NCBI RefSeq assembly: GCF_023544465.1 | Contig: NZ_JALPVL010000006.1 | Span: 1 to 64,000 of the forward strand | Length of the DNA stretch: 64,000 bases | Direction: 5' to 3' | Source of the DNA: Paractinoplanes maris | GTDB taxonomy: Bacteria > Actinomycetota > Actinomycetes > Mycobacteriales > Micromonosporaceae | Shown here: piece after piece, positions 16,883-25,501 of the stretch | How positions within the stretch are numbered: the stretch's first letter is position 1 | Layout: every line of letters begins with the position of its first letter | Translations under genes and position numbers: made by a program | Notes under the pieces: model-generated | What the model was told of the DNA's origin: nothing | What the model saw: the letters and a program-made list of their open reading frames with translations, nothing else | Databases searched by the model: none

Positions 16883-16928
16883 GTGATCGAGCGTGGCATG
16901 ACTACGGCACACCCGCCACACTGCTCGC

Positions 16929-17756
16929 ATGTCCCGAGCCTTGGCAGTGATCAAGTCGTCCCATCCGGAGCCCGGTGGCGCGGTCACCGTGGCGATGACT
17001 CTGCTGGCGATCGGGGTGGGTCACCGCGGCTGGTCGATCCTGGGCGTCTTCGCCGCGGTGGGCGCGACCCAGCTCGCGGTGGGCTGGGTCAACGACTGGC
17101 TCGACGCCGACCGCGACCGGGTCACCGGGCGCACCGACAAACCGGTCGCCTCGGGCGCGGTCTCGCGGCGGACGGTCGGGGTCGCGGGGCTCGTCGCCGC
17201 GCTGGCCATCCCCCTGCTGGGGCTGCCGTTCGGACTGTGGCCGACGATTCTGATCACCCTGGTCGGCATCTTCGCCCTGCTCTACGACTGGCCGCTGAAG
17301 TCGACCGCGTTGTCGGTGGTGCCTTATGTGGTGGCGTTCGGGCTGCTGCCGGCTTTCGTCGTGGTGGCGCTGCCGGGCCATCCCGCGCCGCCGGTGTGGC
17401 TGGTCGCGGCGGGTTCGCTGCTCGGCGCCGGCGCGCACTTCGCCAACGTGTTGCCCGACCTCGCTGATGATGCGGCAACGGGCGTACGTGGTCTGCCTCA
17501 CCGCCTGGGCGAGACCGGATCGGCGATCGTGGCCGCGCTGCTCCTTCTGGCGGCGACCCTCACGCTGGTCTTCGGACCGGCCGGGCCACCGTCATGGCCG
17601 GGCTGGGTGGGGGCCGCGGCCGCCGTCGTGGTGCTTCCGCTGGGGTGGGCGGCCACCAGGCGGGCCAAGGGACGGGGGGTGGCCATGTTCCGGGCGGTGA
17701 TCGTCGTCGCCCTCATCGACGTCCTGCTGCTCATCTTCAGCGGCCGGGTGGTGTGA
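16929..17756 (+). CDS. UbiA-family prenyltransferase
   Basis: Membrane prenyltransferase of 275 aa with about eight membrane helices. The first Asp-rich motif NDWLDADRDRVTGRTDKP and the second LPDLADDAATGVRGLPHRLG bind the Mg-prenyl diphosphate. It probably attaches a prenyl chain (geranyl in the agq pathway) to the phenolic lipid made by the divergent cluster. Only 46 bp separate its ATG from the methyltransferase start, so the two promoters overlap. A role in menaquinone-type synthesis is the alternative. Confidence 0.87.
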   Translation: MSRALAVIKSSHPEPGGAVTVAMTLLAIGVGHRGWSILGVFAAVGATQLAVGWVNDWLDADRDRVTGRTDKPVASGAVSRRTVGVAGLVAALAIPLLGLPFGLWPTILITLVGIFALLYDWPLKSTALSVVPYVVAFGLLPAFVVVALPGHPAPPVWLVAAGSLLGAGAHFANVLPDLADDAATGVRGLPHRLGETGSAIVAALLLLAATLTLVFGPAGPPSWPGWVGAAAAVVVLPLGWAATRRAKGRGVAMFRAVIVVALIDVLLLIFSGRVV

Positions 17757-17843
17757 TTGGACGGGTCGCCGCACGCGCTCGATCGCCGACCTTTAGGCTG
17801 AGCCTGTTTGAGGTGTCGAGCTTCATCAGCTTGGAGGATCGTG

Positions 17844-18560
17844 ATGCGCTCGCTGGGAACCCGTCGTGTCGCCCTGGCCGCGGGTGCCGCCACGGTCGCC
17901 GCGATGGCGCTGGGCGGCTGCTCGGCCGGTCAGGTGGCCGAGACCGCGCTCCTGCAGTCCCCGATCTCGGGTCTCAACACGCAGAGCCCCGACGGCCGCG
18001 TGCTGATCCGCAACCTCCAGGTGGTCTACAACGACCCCGAGGGCTACCCGGCCAACGGTGACGCCTCGCTCGAGATGGCGCTGTTCAACCAGACCACCGA
18101 GCCGGTCACCGTCCTGATCAGCAGCAAGCCGCTGCAGAACGAGACCGAGGGCATCGTGTCGGCCCGCCAGATCGGCCTCACCGGTGGGGCCGCGGCCGCG
18201 TCGCCGAGCCCCAACCCCGAGCCCTCGGGCAGCCGGCCGTCGACCGACGAGCAGCCCGGCGGGGTCAACCAGCCGTCGGTGCAGCCGAGCCTGCCCAGCG
18301 CGCCCGCGTCCGCCCCGGCGGCCGAGGCGCTGCAGCCGGCCCGCATCACCCTCCCGCCCCTGAGCAGCGCGACGTTCCTGCCCGAGGACGATCAGAAGGT
18401 CTTCGCCACCGGCCTGAGCGACGAGCTCAAGCCAGGCAACTCGCTGAGCCTGGTGTTCGAGATCAGCGGCTACTCGCAGCCGCTCGAGATCCAGGCGCCG
18501 TTCGCCATCCCGCTGTCGCCGGCCTCGCGCGCGCCGGTGGAAGTCGAGGAGCAGGAGTAA
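17844..18560 (+). CDS. Lipoprotein of unknown function upstream of radA
   Basis: The 238-aa protein has a lipoprotein signal peptide ending in lipobox LGGC (MALGGCSAG). A beta-rich domain follows (RVLIRNLQVVYNDP..., MALFNQTTEPVTV), interrupted by a long Ser/Pro/Ala-rich insertion. The fold resembles copper-chaperone-like (DUF461-type) external lipoproteins, but no metal motif is visible. Start ATG 17844 is six bases after GGAGG. It sits 32 bp before radA on the same strand; radA appears to have its own promoter. Confidence 0.75.
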   Translation: MRSLGTRRVALAAGAATVAAMALGGCSAGQVAETALLQSPISGLNTQSPDGRVLIRNLQVVYNDPEGYPANGDASLEMALFNQTTEPVTVLISSKPLQNETEGIVSARQIGLTGGAAAASPSPNPEPSGSRPSTDEQPGGVNQPSVQPSLPSAPASAPAAEALQPARITLPPLSSATFLPEDDQKVFATGLSDELKPGNSLSLVFEISGYSQPLEIQAPFAIPLSPASRAPVEVEEQE

Positions 18561-18580
18561 GAACTGTCGTACCGCCCCGC

Positions 18581-18586
18581 TAGCTT
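18581..18586 (+). promoter_or_regulatory. -10 element of leaderless radA
   Basis: TAGCTT ends exactly six bases before the GTG of radA, so the transcript should start at or next to the start codon. Confidence 0.5.
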
Positions 18587-18592
18587 TGCGGG

Positions 18593-20011
18593 GTGACAAC
18601 GTCCCGCACGTCGGCCAAGGCCGCTCGCCCCACTTACGTCTGTGACGCCTGCGGCCACCAGCCGCCCAAGTGGCTGGGTCGCTGTCCCGAGTGCGGCGAG
18701 TGGGGCTCGGTCATCGAGTCCGCCGTGACCACCCCGCTCGGCGCCGGCCGGGTGGTCAGCTCGCGCATGCCGGCCGAGCCCGCACGTCCGATCGCCACGA
18801 TCAGCGCCGCCCCGGCCCGCGCCGTGCCGACCAACGTGAGCGAGCTCGACCGGGTGCTCGGTGGCGGTCTGGTGCCCGGCGCGGTCGTGCTGCTGGCCGG
18901 CGAGCCCGGTGTGGGCAAGTCCACTCTGCTGCTCGACGTGGCTCAGCAGTGGGCCGCCCACTCGGGCACACCGTCGCTCGTGGTCAGTGGTGAGGAGTCG
19001 GTGAGCCAGGTCCGCCTGCGCGCCGAGCGCATGGGCACGCTGCACGACCGGCTGTATCTGGCATCCGAGAGCGACCTCGGTGCCGTGCTGGGCCACCTCG
19101 ACGCGGTCAAGCCCGGCCTCCTGGTGCTCGACTCGGTGCAGACGATCTCGGCCCCGGGCACCGAGGGCGTCCCCGGCGGCGTCACCCAGGTCCGCGCGGT
19201 CACGGCCGCCCTGGTCGGCGTGGCCAAGGAGCGCGGCATCGCCACCGTCCTGGTCGGCCACGTCACCAAGGACGGTCAGGTCGCCGGCCCACGGGTGCTC
19301 GAGCACCTGGTCGACGTGGTGCTGCATTTCGAGGGTGACAAGCATTCGTCGCTGCGGCTCGTGCGCGGGGTGAAAAACCGTTACGGCGCGGCCGACGAGG
19401 TGGGCTGCTTCGAGATGAACGAGAGCGGCATCGCCAGCCTGCCCGACCCGTCCGGCCTCTTCCTGACCCGATACTCCGAGCCCGTCCCCGGCACGTGTGT
19501 GACGGTGGCCATGGAGGGCCGCCGCGCGCTGGTCACCGAGGTGCAGGCGCTGATCGGGGCCGAGGTGCAGGGCTCCCCCCGGCGTACTGTCTCCGGCCTC
19601 GACAGTGCCCGCCTGGCCATGGTGCTGGCCGTGCTCGAGCGCCGCACCAAGCAGCTCAAGCTCTACAACCGTGAGGTCTTCGCGGCCACGGTCGGCGGCA
19701 TCCGGCTCACCGAGCCGTCGGCCGACCTGGCGATGGCGCTCGCGGTCGCGTCCGGTGGTCTCGACCTCGCGATGGCACCCCACCTGGCGGCGATCGGCGA
19801 GGTCGGGCTGACCGGCGAGATCCGGCGGGTCGGGGCGGTCGGGCGACGGCTCGCCGAGGCGGCCCGGCTCGGCTTCAAGGTGGCGCTGGTCCCGCCCGGC
19901 TGTGCCACCGAGGGCCCCAAGGGCATGGAGGTCATCGAGGTGAGCGATCTGCGCTCGGCTCTGCAGTCGGCGGCGCGCGCCTCGGCCGCCTCCGGTGGTG
20001 ACCGACGGTGA
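18593..20011 (+). CDS. radA: DNA repair ATPase RadA (Sms)
   Basis: Hexameric branch-migration helicase acting in recombinational repair. The 472-aa product has the N-terminal zinc finger (C17-x2-C20, C31-x2-C34), a RecA-like ATPase with Walker A GEPGVGKS, the RadA-specific KNRYG motif, and a C-terminal Lon-protease-like domain. It starts at GTG 18593. disA follows 73 bp later, an arrangement common in actinobacteria and functionally apt because RadA interacts with and restrains DisA in studied species. Confidence 0.96.
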   Translation: MTTSRTSAKAARPTYVCDACGHQPPKWLGRCPECGEWGSVIESAVTTPLGAGRVVSSRMPAEPARPIATISAAPARAVPTNVSELDRVLGGGLVPGAVVLLAGEPGVGKSTLLLDVAQQWAAHSGTPSLVVSGEESVSQVRLRAERMGTLHDRLYLASESDLGAVLGHLDAVKPGLLVLDSVQTISAPGTEGVPGGVTQVRAVTAALVGVAKERGIATVLVGHVTKDGQVAGPRVLEHLVDVVLHFEGDKHSSLRLVRGVKNRYGAADEVGCFEMNESGIASLPDPSGLFLTRYSEPVPGTCVTVAMEGRRALVTEVQALIGAEVQGSPRRTVSGLDSARLAMVLAVLERRTKQLKLYNREVFAATVGGIRLTEPSADLAMALAVASGGLDLAMAPHLAAIGEVGLTGEIRRVGAVGRRLAEAARLGFKVALVPPGCATEGPKGMEVIEVSDLRSALQSAARASAASGGDRR

Positions 20012-20072
20012 GTTTTGATCACGCTACGGAGCATTCATCGAACCACGGCTCGTTGCGCTGGATGACAGTCCG

Positions 20073-20078
20073 TAGAAT
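20073..20078 (+). promoter_or_regulatory. -10 element of leaderless disA
   Basis: TAGAAT lies exactly six bases before GTG 20085, predicting a leaderless disA transcript separate from radA. Confidence 0.55.
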
Positions 20079-20084
20079 GTCCAG

Positions 20085-21275
20085 GTGCCGCTCGACCGCG
20101 ATGGTTCCAAACCCGCTGCCGCCAGCCCGACGCCCCGACCCGGCGTCAACGGGTCGGCGCATCGTCCGGCGGCCTCCACCGCCGGGCCCGGCCTCACGGG
20201 CGGCGGGGTGACCGCCGATCCGCTCCGCGCCAATCTGGCCCTCATGGCGCCGGGCACCGCCCTGCGCGACGGGCTCGAACGCATCCTGCGCGGGCGCACC
20301 GGCGCGCTGATCGTGCTCGGGCACGACGCCGTGGTCGAGAGCATCTGCACCGGCGGCTTCCCGCTCGATGTCGAGTTCTCCGCGACCCGCCTGCGAGAGC
20401 TGTGCAAGATGGACGGCGCGGTTGTGCTGTCGAGCGACGGAACCCGCATCGTGCGGGCCGCCGTCCACCTGATGCCCGACCCGGCCATCCCGTCGGAGGA
20501 GTCGGGCACCCGCCACCGGACGGCCGAGCGGGTGGCCAAGCAGTCCGGCTTCCCGGTCATCTCGGTGAGCCAGTCGATGCACATCATCGGCCTCTACGTG
20601 AACGGTCAGCGGCACGTCCTGGACGACTCTGCGGCCATCCTGTCGCGGGCCAACCAGGCGCTGGCCACCCTCGAGCGCTACAAGCTGCGCCTCGACGAGG
20701 TCTCCGGCACCCTGTCCGCCCTGGAGATCGAAGATCTGGTCACCGTGCGTGACGCGGTCGCGGTCGTCCAGCGGCTCGAGATGGTTCGCCGCATCGCCGA
20801 CGAGATCTCCGGCTACGTGGTCGAGCTGGGCACCGACGGCCGGCTGCTGGCCCTGCAGCTCGACGAGCTGATGGCCGGCGTCGACTCCGACCGCACCCTG
20901 GTGATCCGCGACTATCTGCCCACCGGTCGCAAGTCCCGCACGCTCGACGAGGCGCTGGTCGAGCTCGACCTGCTGACCGCGACCGAGATGATCGACCTGG
21001 TGGCCGTGGCCAAGGCGATCGGCTATCCCGGCGCCAGCGACTCGCTCGACGCCGCCGTCTCCCCGCGCGGTTTCCGCCTGCTGGCCAAGGTGCCGCGCCT
21101 GCCCACCCAGATCGTCGACCGCCTGGTCGACCATTTCGGCAGCCTCCAGCGCCTGCTGGGCGCCACCGTCGAGGACCTGCAAGCAGTCGATGGCGTGGGC
21201 GACGCGCGGGCCCGGGGTGTGCGCGAGGGCTTGTCCCGCCTGGCCGAGGCCTCCATTCTCGAGCGCTACGTCTGA
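20085..21275 (+). CDS. disA: DNA integrity scanning diadenylate cyclase DisA
   Basis: Makes cyclic di-AMP from two ATP and scans DNA for branched structures. The 396-aa product has the DAC domain with DGA (110-112) and RHR (143-145), a helical spine, and a C-terminal helix-hairpin-helix domain ([19 protein letters not shown]). It carries a roughly 40-residue Ala/Pro-rich N-terminal extension relative to usual DisA. A start at GTG 20208 would remove this extension, but the TAGAAT element six bases before GTG 20085 supports the longer form. Its TGA stop is in frame with the next small ORF. Confidence 0.95.
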   Translation: MPLDRDGSKPAAASPTPRPGVNGSAHRPAASTAGPGLTGGGVTADPLRANLALMAPGTALRDGLERILRGRTGALIVLGHDAVVESICTGGFPLDVEFSATRLRELCKMDGAVVLSSDGTRIVRAAVHLMPDPAIPSEESGTRHRTAERVAKQSGFPVISVSQSMHIIGLYVNGQRHVLDDSAAILSRANQALATLERYKLRLDEVSGTLSALEIEDLVTVRDAVAVVQRLEMVRRIADEISGYVVELGTDGRLLALQLDELMAGVDSDRTLVIRDYLPTGRKSRTLDEALVELDLLTATEMIDLVAVAKAIGYPGASDSLDAAVSPRGFRLLAKVPRLPTQIVDRLVDHFGSLQRLLGATVEDLQAVDGVGDARARGVREGLSRLAEASILERYV

Positions 21276-21305
21276 CCGTCCGGCGGTGCGTCTGCCCTGG
21301 GCCGG

Positions 21306-21638
21306 GTGGCCGCGGCCGGGGTGGTGTTCGCCTATCGCATGGGCGTCCACGTGACGCAGCTGCTGGTCGGCGGGCTCGAACCCTATCCGCTGTCCGCCTA
21401 TTTCGTCTCGCTGACCGTCCTCGACGCCGCCGTGGTCGTCCTGCTTCTGCGCCGACCGGCCGCGGGCCTGGTTCTCGGCGCGACAGTTCTGGCCACCGAC
21501 GCGCTGGCCAACTACGTGGTTGACCGGTCCGAGGCAATCACCCCGGGCCGGGCCGGCCAGGCGGTGATCAGCATCCTGACCGTCGCGTTGATCGCCGCTT
21601 TACCCCGGACACTGGGCGCGATCCACGGCCGGGCCTAA
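21306..21638 (+). CDS. Small hydrophobic membrane protein downstream of disA
   Basis: The 110-aa product has about four hydrophobic segments (for example YFVSLTVLDAAVVVLLL and AVISILTVALIAALP). The start GTG 21306 lies 30 bp after the disA stop with no clear ribosome-binding site. The reading frame is the same as disA, so no other stop lies between them. Family unknown; probably a real integral membrane protein. Confidence 0.6.
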   Translation: MAAAGVVFAYRMGVHVTQLLVGGLEPYPLSAYFVSLTVLDAAVVVLLLRRPAAGLVLGATVLATDALANYVVDRSEAITPGRAGQAVISILTVALIAALPRTLGAIHGRA

Positions 21639-21678
21639 ACCGATCGCGCCGAGCCGAAACCGGCGACACAGTGGTGGG

Positions 21679-22284
21679 GTGTTGCTGACGGTTGCCGGTT
21701 CGAGTTGTTCGGGGAAGACGTCCGCCGCGCGGCGCTGTGCCGCGGTGGCGGGGCTCGTGATGCACGACTTCGACGAGATCGGCGTGCCGTCCGGGGCTGA
21801 CACGGTGTGGCGGCAGCGCAGCCTGGAGCAGTGGGTGCTGCGGGCGGTCGACTATCAGCGGGACGGGCTCGACATGCTGTTGCTGGGGCAGTCACCGCTC
21901 GGCGAGGTGCTGGCCAGCCCGTCGGCGGTCGAGCTCGACGGCATCGCGGCGTGCGTGCTCGACGTGGGCCCGGATGAACGGTGGCGTCGACTGGAGGAGC
22001 GCGACCCCGGTAAGTGGTCCGATCAGGCGAAGCGGGCCTTTGTCGAGTGGGCCCGGTGGCATCGCGGGCACGCCGCCGACCCCCGGCACCGGCCGTCAGT
22101 GATCACCGACGGAGCCTGGGCACCGATGCGGTGGGAGCGCTGGGCCGAATGGTCCGCCGGGGATCGGCGGTGGGTGGTGCCTGTCTTCGACACGACCGAC
22201 GTGCCGGTTGAACAGTCGGCTGCGGCTCTGCGGGCTTGGGTGGACGACGCGCGGGGCCGGCGCTCGGCCCTTTCACTCGGCTGA
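21679..22284 (+). CDS. P-loop kinase-like NTPase
   Basis: The 201-aa protein begins MLLTVAGSSCSGKTSAARR, a Walker A loop at the extreme N-terminus as in small-molecule or adenylate-type kinases. HDFDEIGVPS follows as the likely substrate/Mg segment, and an Arg-rich lid region (DERWRRLEERDPGKW) comes later. Substrate unknown. The last codons (ALSLG and stop) sit in the first of three imperfect copies of a GC-rich repeat that continues downstream. Confidence 0.75.
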   Translation: MLLTVAGSSCSGKTSAARRCAAVAGLVMHDFDEIGVPSGADTVWRQRSLEQWVLRAVDYQRDGLDMLLLGQSPLGEVLASPSAVELDGIAACVLDVGPDERWRRLEERDPGKWSDQAKRAFVEWARWHRGHAADPRHRPSVITDGAWAPMRWERWAEWSAGDRRWVVPVFDTTDVPVEQSAAALRAWVDDARGRRSALSLG

Positions 22285-22382
22285 CTGCGGCGGGGGGGGG
22301 CGGCGCTCGGCCTTTCATGCGGCTGACCGCGGGCGAGCCGGCGCTTGGCCGGCGTGAGGCTCTTTCTTTCGGCTGACCGCGG
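22259..22382. repeat. Three imperfect copies of the kinase gene's 3' end
   Basis: Segments 22259-22290, 22302-22332 and 22340-22382 share a GGCGCTCGGCC...CTTTC core and end in CGGCTGACCGCGG or a one-base variant. The first contains the real stop codon; the others repeat it outside the gene. The third copy carries an extra 12 bp or so. Confidence 0.75.
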
Positions 22383-22445
22383 TGCGGCTGGTGTCCGGCT
22401 GGAGTTCGATGTGGGCCGGGCTGGAGGTTCCTAAGATTTTCGATC

Positions 22446-23063
22446 ATGGTGAGCAACCGGATCGTCGTCGTGGTAGCGCCCGTGGCCGGCGTACTGCTGG
22501 GCGTTCTCGACTTCGTCTGGATCAAGTACGTGCCGTCCCCGTTCGGTGGGCTGGGCAACTCCCTGGCCGTGTGGGCGGTGGCGGCTTTCCTGCTGACCCG
22601 GGGGTTCCGGTGGTCGCTGCCGGTCGGGATTCTGGGCGCGATCGTCTGCCTGGTGGTGGCTGTTCCGAGCTATTACCTGGCGGCCACACTGATTCAGAAC
22701 GACGACTGGTCCAACCTGTACAACGCCAACTCCTTCCTGTGGATGGGGTTCGGCGTCGTGGCCGGGGTGGTCTTCGGCGGCACCGGTGTGCTGGCGCGCA
22801 CGCCCGGGCGTCTGCGGCCCGTGGCTCTCGCCATGCCGGCGGCCGTCCTGTTCGCCGAGGCGGTGATCGCGGCCCGGCGCATCGGTGACCCGTCCTACGA
22901 CACCACCGGTCAGGTCGGCTCGGTGGCCGTCCTGGTCGGGCTGGGCGTGATGATCACCCTGTTGGTGGGACGTTCGTGGGCTCAGCGCGGCCTGGCGCTG
23001 CTGATCGCCCTGCCGCTGACCGCGATCGGCTACGTGCTGCTCTCCGTCACCGGCTTCCGCTGA
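22446..23063 (+). CDS. Polytopic membrane protein, DUF6518-like
   Basis: The 205-aa protein has about six hydrophobic helices (for example IVVVVAPVAGVLLGVLDFVW and GSVAVLVGLGVMITLLVG) and a conserved-looking external loop LYNANSFLWMGFG. It resembles the uncharacterised actinobacterial DUF6518 group, a tentative match. TAAGAT (22432-22437) lies eight bases before the ATG, so the mRNA probably has almost no leader. Function unknown. Confidence 0.65.
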   Translation: MVSNRIVVVVAPVAGVLLGVLDFVWIKYVPSPFGGLGNSLAVWAVAAFLLTRGFRWSLPVGILGAIVCLVVAVPSYYLAATLIQNDDWSNLYNANSFLWMGFGVVAGVVFGGTGVLARTPGRLRPVALAMPAAVLFAEAVIAARRIGDPSYDTTGQVGSVAVLVGLGVMITLLVGRSWAQRGLALLIALPLTAIGYVLLSVTGFR

Positions 23064-23562
23064 CCGGCGCCTTCCTTGCTCATCGCGTCCGCGGCCTGAC
23101 ACTCGCCCAAATCGGTCTGGTCGGCGCGCGTATCGATCGGCCACGGCTCCTGACACTCTCTCACGTCGACCTGCCGGGCCCGCTCATCGATCAGCCATGG
23201 CTCTTGGCACTCGCTCACATCGACCGGCCACAACTCATGCCGCTCCTCTGAAGTCAATCTGCCGGCCGTGTCGCCTCCAGCGGCCACGATTGGTGGCACT
23301 CCCCCGAGCCGATTCGCCAAGGCGCGCATTCAGCCGCCACGACTCCCGACACTCGCGCACGTCGGCCTGCCCGGGCCGGCACACGATCGGCCACATCAGA
23401 CACTCGCCCGCGTCGACCTGTCCGCCGCGCGCACCACTCCCCGCACCGCTCACATCGACCCGCCCGCCGCGCGCATCGGGTGGCCAGGGCTCTTGGCGCT
23501 CGGCTGCGTCGATCTGTCCGGGTGGCGCGTCGACGGGACACGGCTCCGGAGGGGTGCGGCGG
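23064..23562. repeat. Degenerate 54-bp tandem repeat array between convergent genes
   Basis: About eight diverged copies of a unit near 54 bp fill the gap. Each copy has a CACTCGC or CACTCTC element followed by CRTCGACCTG, a GCGCGCAT/TCATCGAT segment and GGCCACGGCTC. On the minus strand two neighbouring copies read in frame as 18-residue repeats (VDVSECQEPWLIDERARQ, then VDVRECQEPWPIDTRADQ). Further copies show ECRESW or ERQEPW in other frames. No intact gene spans it. It is too degenerate for CRISPR. It may be a decayed repeat protein gene or an actinobacterial intergenic repeat family. Confidence 0.75.
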
Positions 23563-24081
23563 TCAGGAGCTGAGGGGCTCGGCGATGTCGTTGGCGTGGT
23601 CGGTGACCGAGGCGCCGGTGACTGTTGCTCGCAGTGGGAGGATCTCGAGGCAGCGGCGGATGGCCGGGGCCATCTGGGGGTTGGGGACGCGCATCGAGAT
23701 GGTGCAGTGTGGCACCCAACGGCCGGGGCGGTAGAGATCCCAGACCTCGACCCCGGCGGCCTCAAGGCGCTCGTGGACCTCACGGTGGTGGTTCAGCAGC
23801 TCGGTTGTGGGGGTCACGCCGAGCCACAGCACGCGGCCCACGAACTGGCCGACGAAGTCCAGGTCCAGGGTGAGGCCGCGGCCTACGGGCAGGCCGTTCA
23901 GCGCCTCGGCCACCGCGGTCGGGGAGAGGGTGCGCGCGGCGGCCAGGGAGACGTGCGGGCGGTGCTTCTCCTGCAGCAGGGTGGCCAGCGTCGGGATGCC
24001 CTCGGCTTCGAGCGCGCGCCACAGGGTGCGTACCCGGCGGGTGGCGTCGACGTCCAGGTAGAGCTCGAGCGCGGCGACCAC
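23563..24081 (-). CDS. 2'-5' RNA ligase family (2H phosphoesterase) protein
   Basis: The 172-aa protein has the two signature motifs of 2H phosphoesterases, H43-V-S45 in RPHVSL and H125-C-T127 in VPHCTI, spaced as in LigT/ThpR-type enzymes. Such enzymes act on 2'-5' linkages or 2',3'-cyclic phosphates; the physiological substrate is unclear. GTG 24081 is the start. It is 15 bp downstream of a lipoprotein-like gene on the same strand and faces the 54-bp repeat array. Confidence 0.85.
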   Translation of the reverse strand: MVAALELYLDVDATRRVRTLWRALEAEGIPTLATLLQEKHRPHVSLAAARTLSPTAVAEALNGLPVGRGLTLDLDFVGQFVGRVLWLGVTPTTELLNHHREVHERLEAAGVEVWDLYRPGRWVPHCTISMRVPNPQMAPAIRRCLEILPLRATVTGASVTDHANDIAEPLSS

Positions 24082-24096
24082 TGGCGGTGGGCCGGC

Positions 24097-24882
24097 TCAG
24101 GACGTGATGGTGAGGGTGACCGGCTTGCTGACCAGGGTGCCCAGGCGGGCGCGCAGCTCGAACTGGCCGGGCGGCGGGTTGGGACCGGCGGGCGAACCGC
24201 CGGTGCAGGTGCTCGACTGGCGGCCGTTCCAGGTGACCTTGTAGGTCAGCTCCTGCCCGGCCGGGAGCTGGCGCACGTCGCCGCCCTTGGCGGTGCTGCA
24301 CGTGTCGGACGACCAGTATTTGTGGGCGCCCTGATCGATGTAGAGCTCTTGCGGGTCGGCTCCGACGTCCCGGGCGCAGGCCCGCTGGCCGACGTTCTTG
24401 ATTTTGAGCTCTATCTGGATCGGTGCGCCCCGCTTGAGGTTCGTGCTGGACGGGATCGGGGTCACGGCGAGCTCACCGTCGGCGCAGGATCCGTCGGCCG
24501 GCACGTTGACGTTGTTGTTCGACCCGGCGCCGTTGGGGCCGGCGCCGTTGGGGTCGGTGCCGGTGCCGCCGGTCGGGGGCAGAGTCGGCTGGGCGTCGTT
24601 GCCGGGTGACTGGGTCTGCAGGTCACCGGGGGCGGGCAGCGACGGGCCGGTGCCACCGGGCACACCGTCGACGAACGTCGGTTCCGGTGAGCTGGGCGCC
24701 GAGCTGGGCAGTTGTGTCGACGACGAGGTGTTCTGGCCGCCCTGGCCCTTCTTCGGGTCGTCCTTGTCGCCACCGGTGCAGGACACGAACAGCACGATGA
24801 TGCCGAGCAGCACTGCGCCCAGCACGACCGCACGACGCCGCCAGTAGACGGCGGAAGGAAGGGGACCAACCGTCGCTTTCAT
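24097..24882 (-). CDS. Membrane-anchored external protein with Pro/Gly-rich linker
   Basis: The 261-aa protein has one membrane segment near the N-terminus (about residues 17-35, ending in FVSCTGG, so a lipoprotein is possible). A long Ser/Pro/Gly/Asn linker follows, then a C-terminal beta domain with four Cys residues (SCADG, RACARD, DTCSTA, STCTGG) and strands such as PIQIELKIKNVGQ. It looks like an immunoglobulin-like extracellular domain of the DUF4232 sort; identity tentative. The ATG at 24882 lacks a strong ribosome site. Confidence 0.7.
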   Translation of the reverse strand: MKATVGPLPSAVYWRRRAVVLGAVLLGIIVLFVSCTGGDKDDPKKGQGGQNTSSSTQLPSSAPSSPEPTFVDGVPGGTGPSLPAPGDLQTQSPGNDAQPTLPPTGGTGTDPNGAGPNGAGSNNNVNVPADGSCADGELAVTPIPSSTNLKRGAPIQIELKIKNVGQRACARDVGADPQELYIDQGAHKYWSSDTCSTAKGGDVRQLPAGQELTYKVTWNGRQSSTCTGGSPAGPNPPPGQFELRARLGTLVSKPVTLTITS

Positions 24883-24964
24883 GATGGGCAACACCGTAAA
24901 CCCGTGTGCCCGCGAGGACCGCGCGACGCGCCGACGCGGACGCGACTGCGACTCGCGAAAATAC

Positions 24965-25501
24965 CTACAGGTAAACCTTGCGCTGGTAGATCGCGTGCGC
25001 CCCGGCGACACGATCGAGGAACAACTTTCCGTCGCAGTGATCGATCTCGTGTTGCAGCGCCCGCGCCTCGAAGGCGTCGGTGGTGATCTCGACCGCTTCG
25101 CCGGTGCCCGGGAGCATCGCCGAGACCACGACGCGGCCGGCCCGCTTGACGTCCCCGGTCAGGTCGGGCACGGACATGCAGCCCTCGCGCCCGGCCTTCC
25201 AGCGGCTGGCCTCGATGACCTTGGCGTTGCAGAGGACGAAGGTGCCGTGCGTGGTGGCCGCCTTGGGGTGACCGGTCACGTCGACGGCGAAGATCTGGGC
25301 CCCGACACCCACCTGCGGGGCGGCCAGGCCGACGCAGCCGGGTGAGATCCGCATGGTGGCGACCAGGTCGGCGGCGAGCTGGACGATCGCCGGGTCGGCC
25401 GGGTCGACCTCGTCGCCGACCGTGCTGAGCACCGTCGCCGGGGCGCTGACGACCGGGAGCACGGTGCCCTCGGGGCCGTCCCAGGCCACCGGCGAGGTCA
25501 C
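24965..25501 (-). CDS. def: Peptide deformylase
   Basis: Removes the formyl group from the N-terminal Met of nascent proteins. The 178-aa product has all three family motifs: GCVGLAAPQ (residues 55-63), EGCMS with metal ligand C108, and HEIDH (151-155) with the two His ligands and catalytic Glu. The start GTG 25501 overlaps the stop of the ACT-domain gene (GTGA), so the two are translationally coupled. Confidence 0.95.
   Translation of the reverse strand: MTSPVAWDGPEGTVLPVVSAPATVLSTVGDEVDPADPAIVQLAADLVATMRISPGCVGLAAPQVGVGAQIFAVDVTGHPKAATTHGTFVLCNAKVIEASRWKAGREGCMSVPDLTGDVKRAGRVVVSAMLPGTGEAVEITTDAFEARALQHEIDHCDGKLFLDRVAGAHAIYQRKVYL

Noticed and set aside
23064-23562. 54-bp repeats considered as a CRISPR array
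   Set aside because: Copies abut without unique spacers, are strongly diverged, have no palindromic repeat core and no cas genes nearby.
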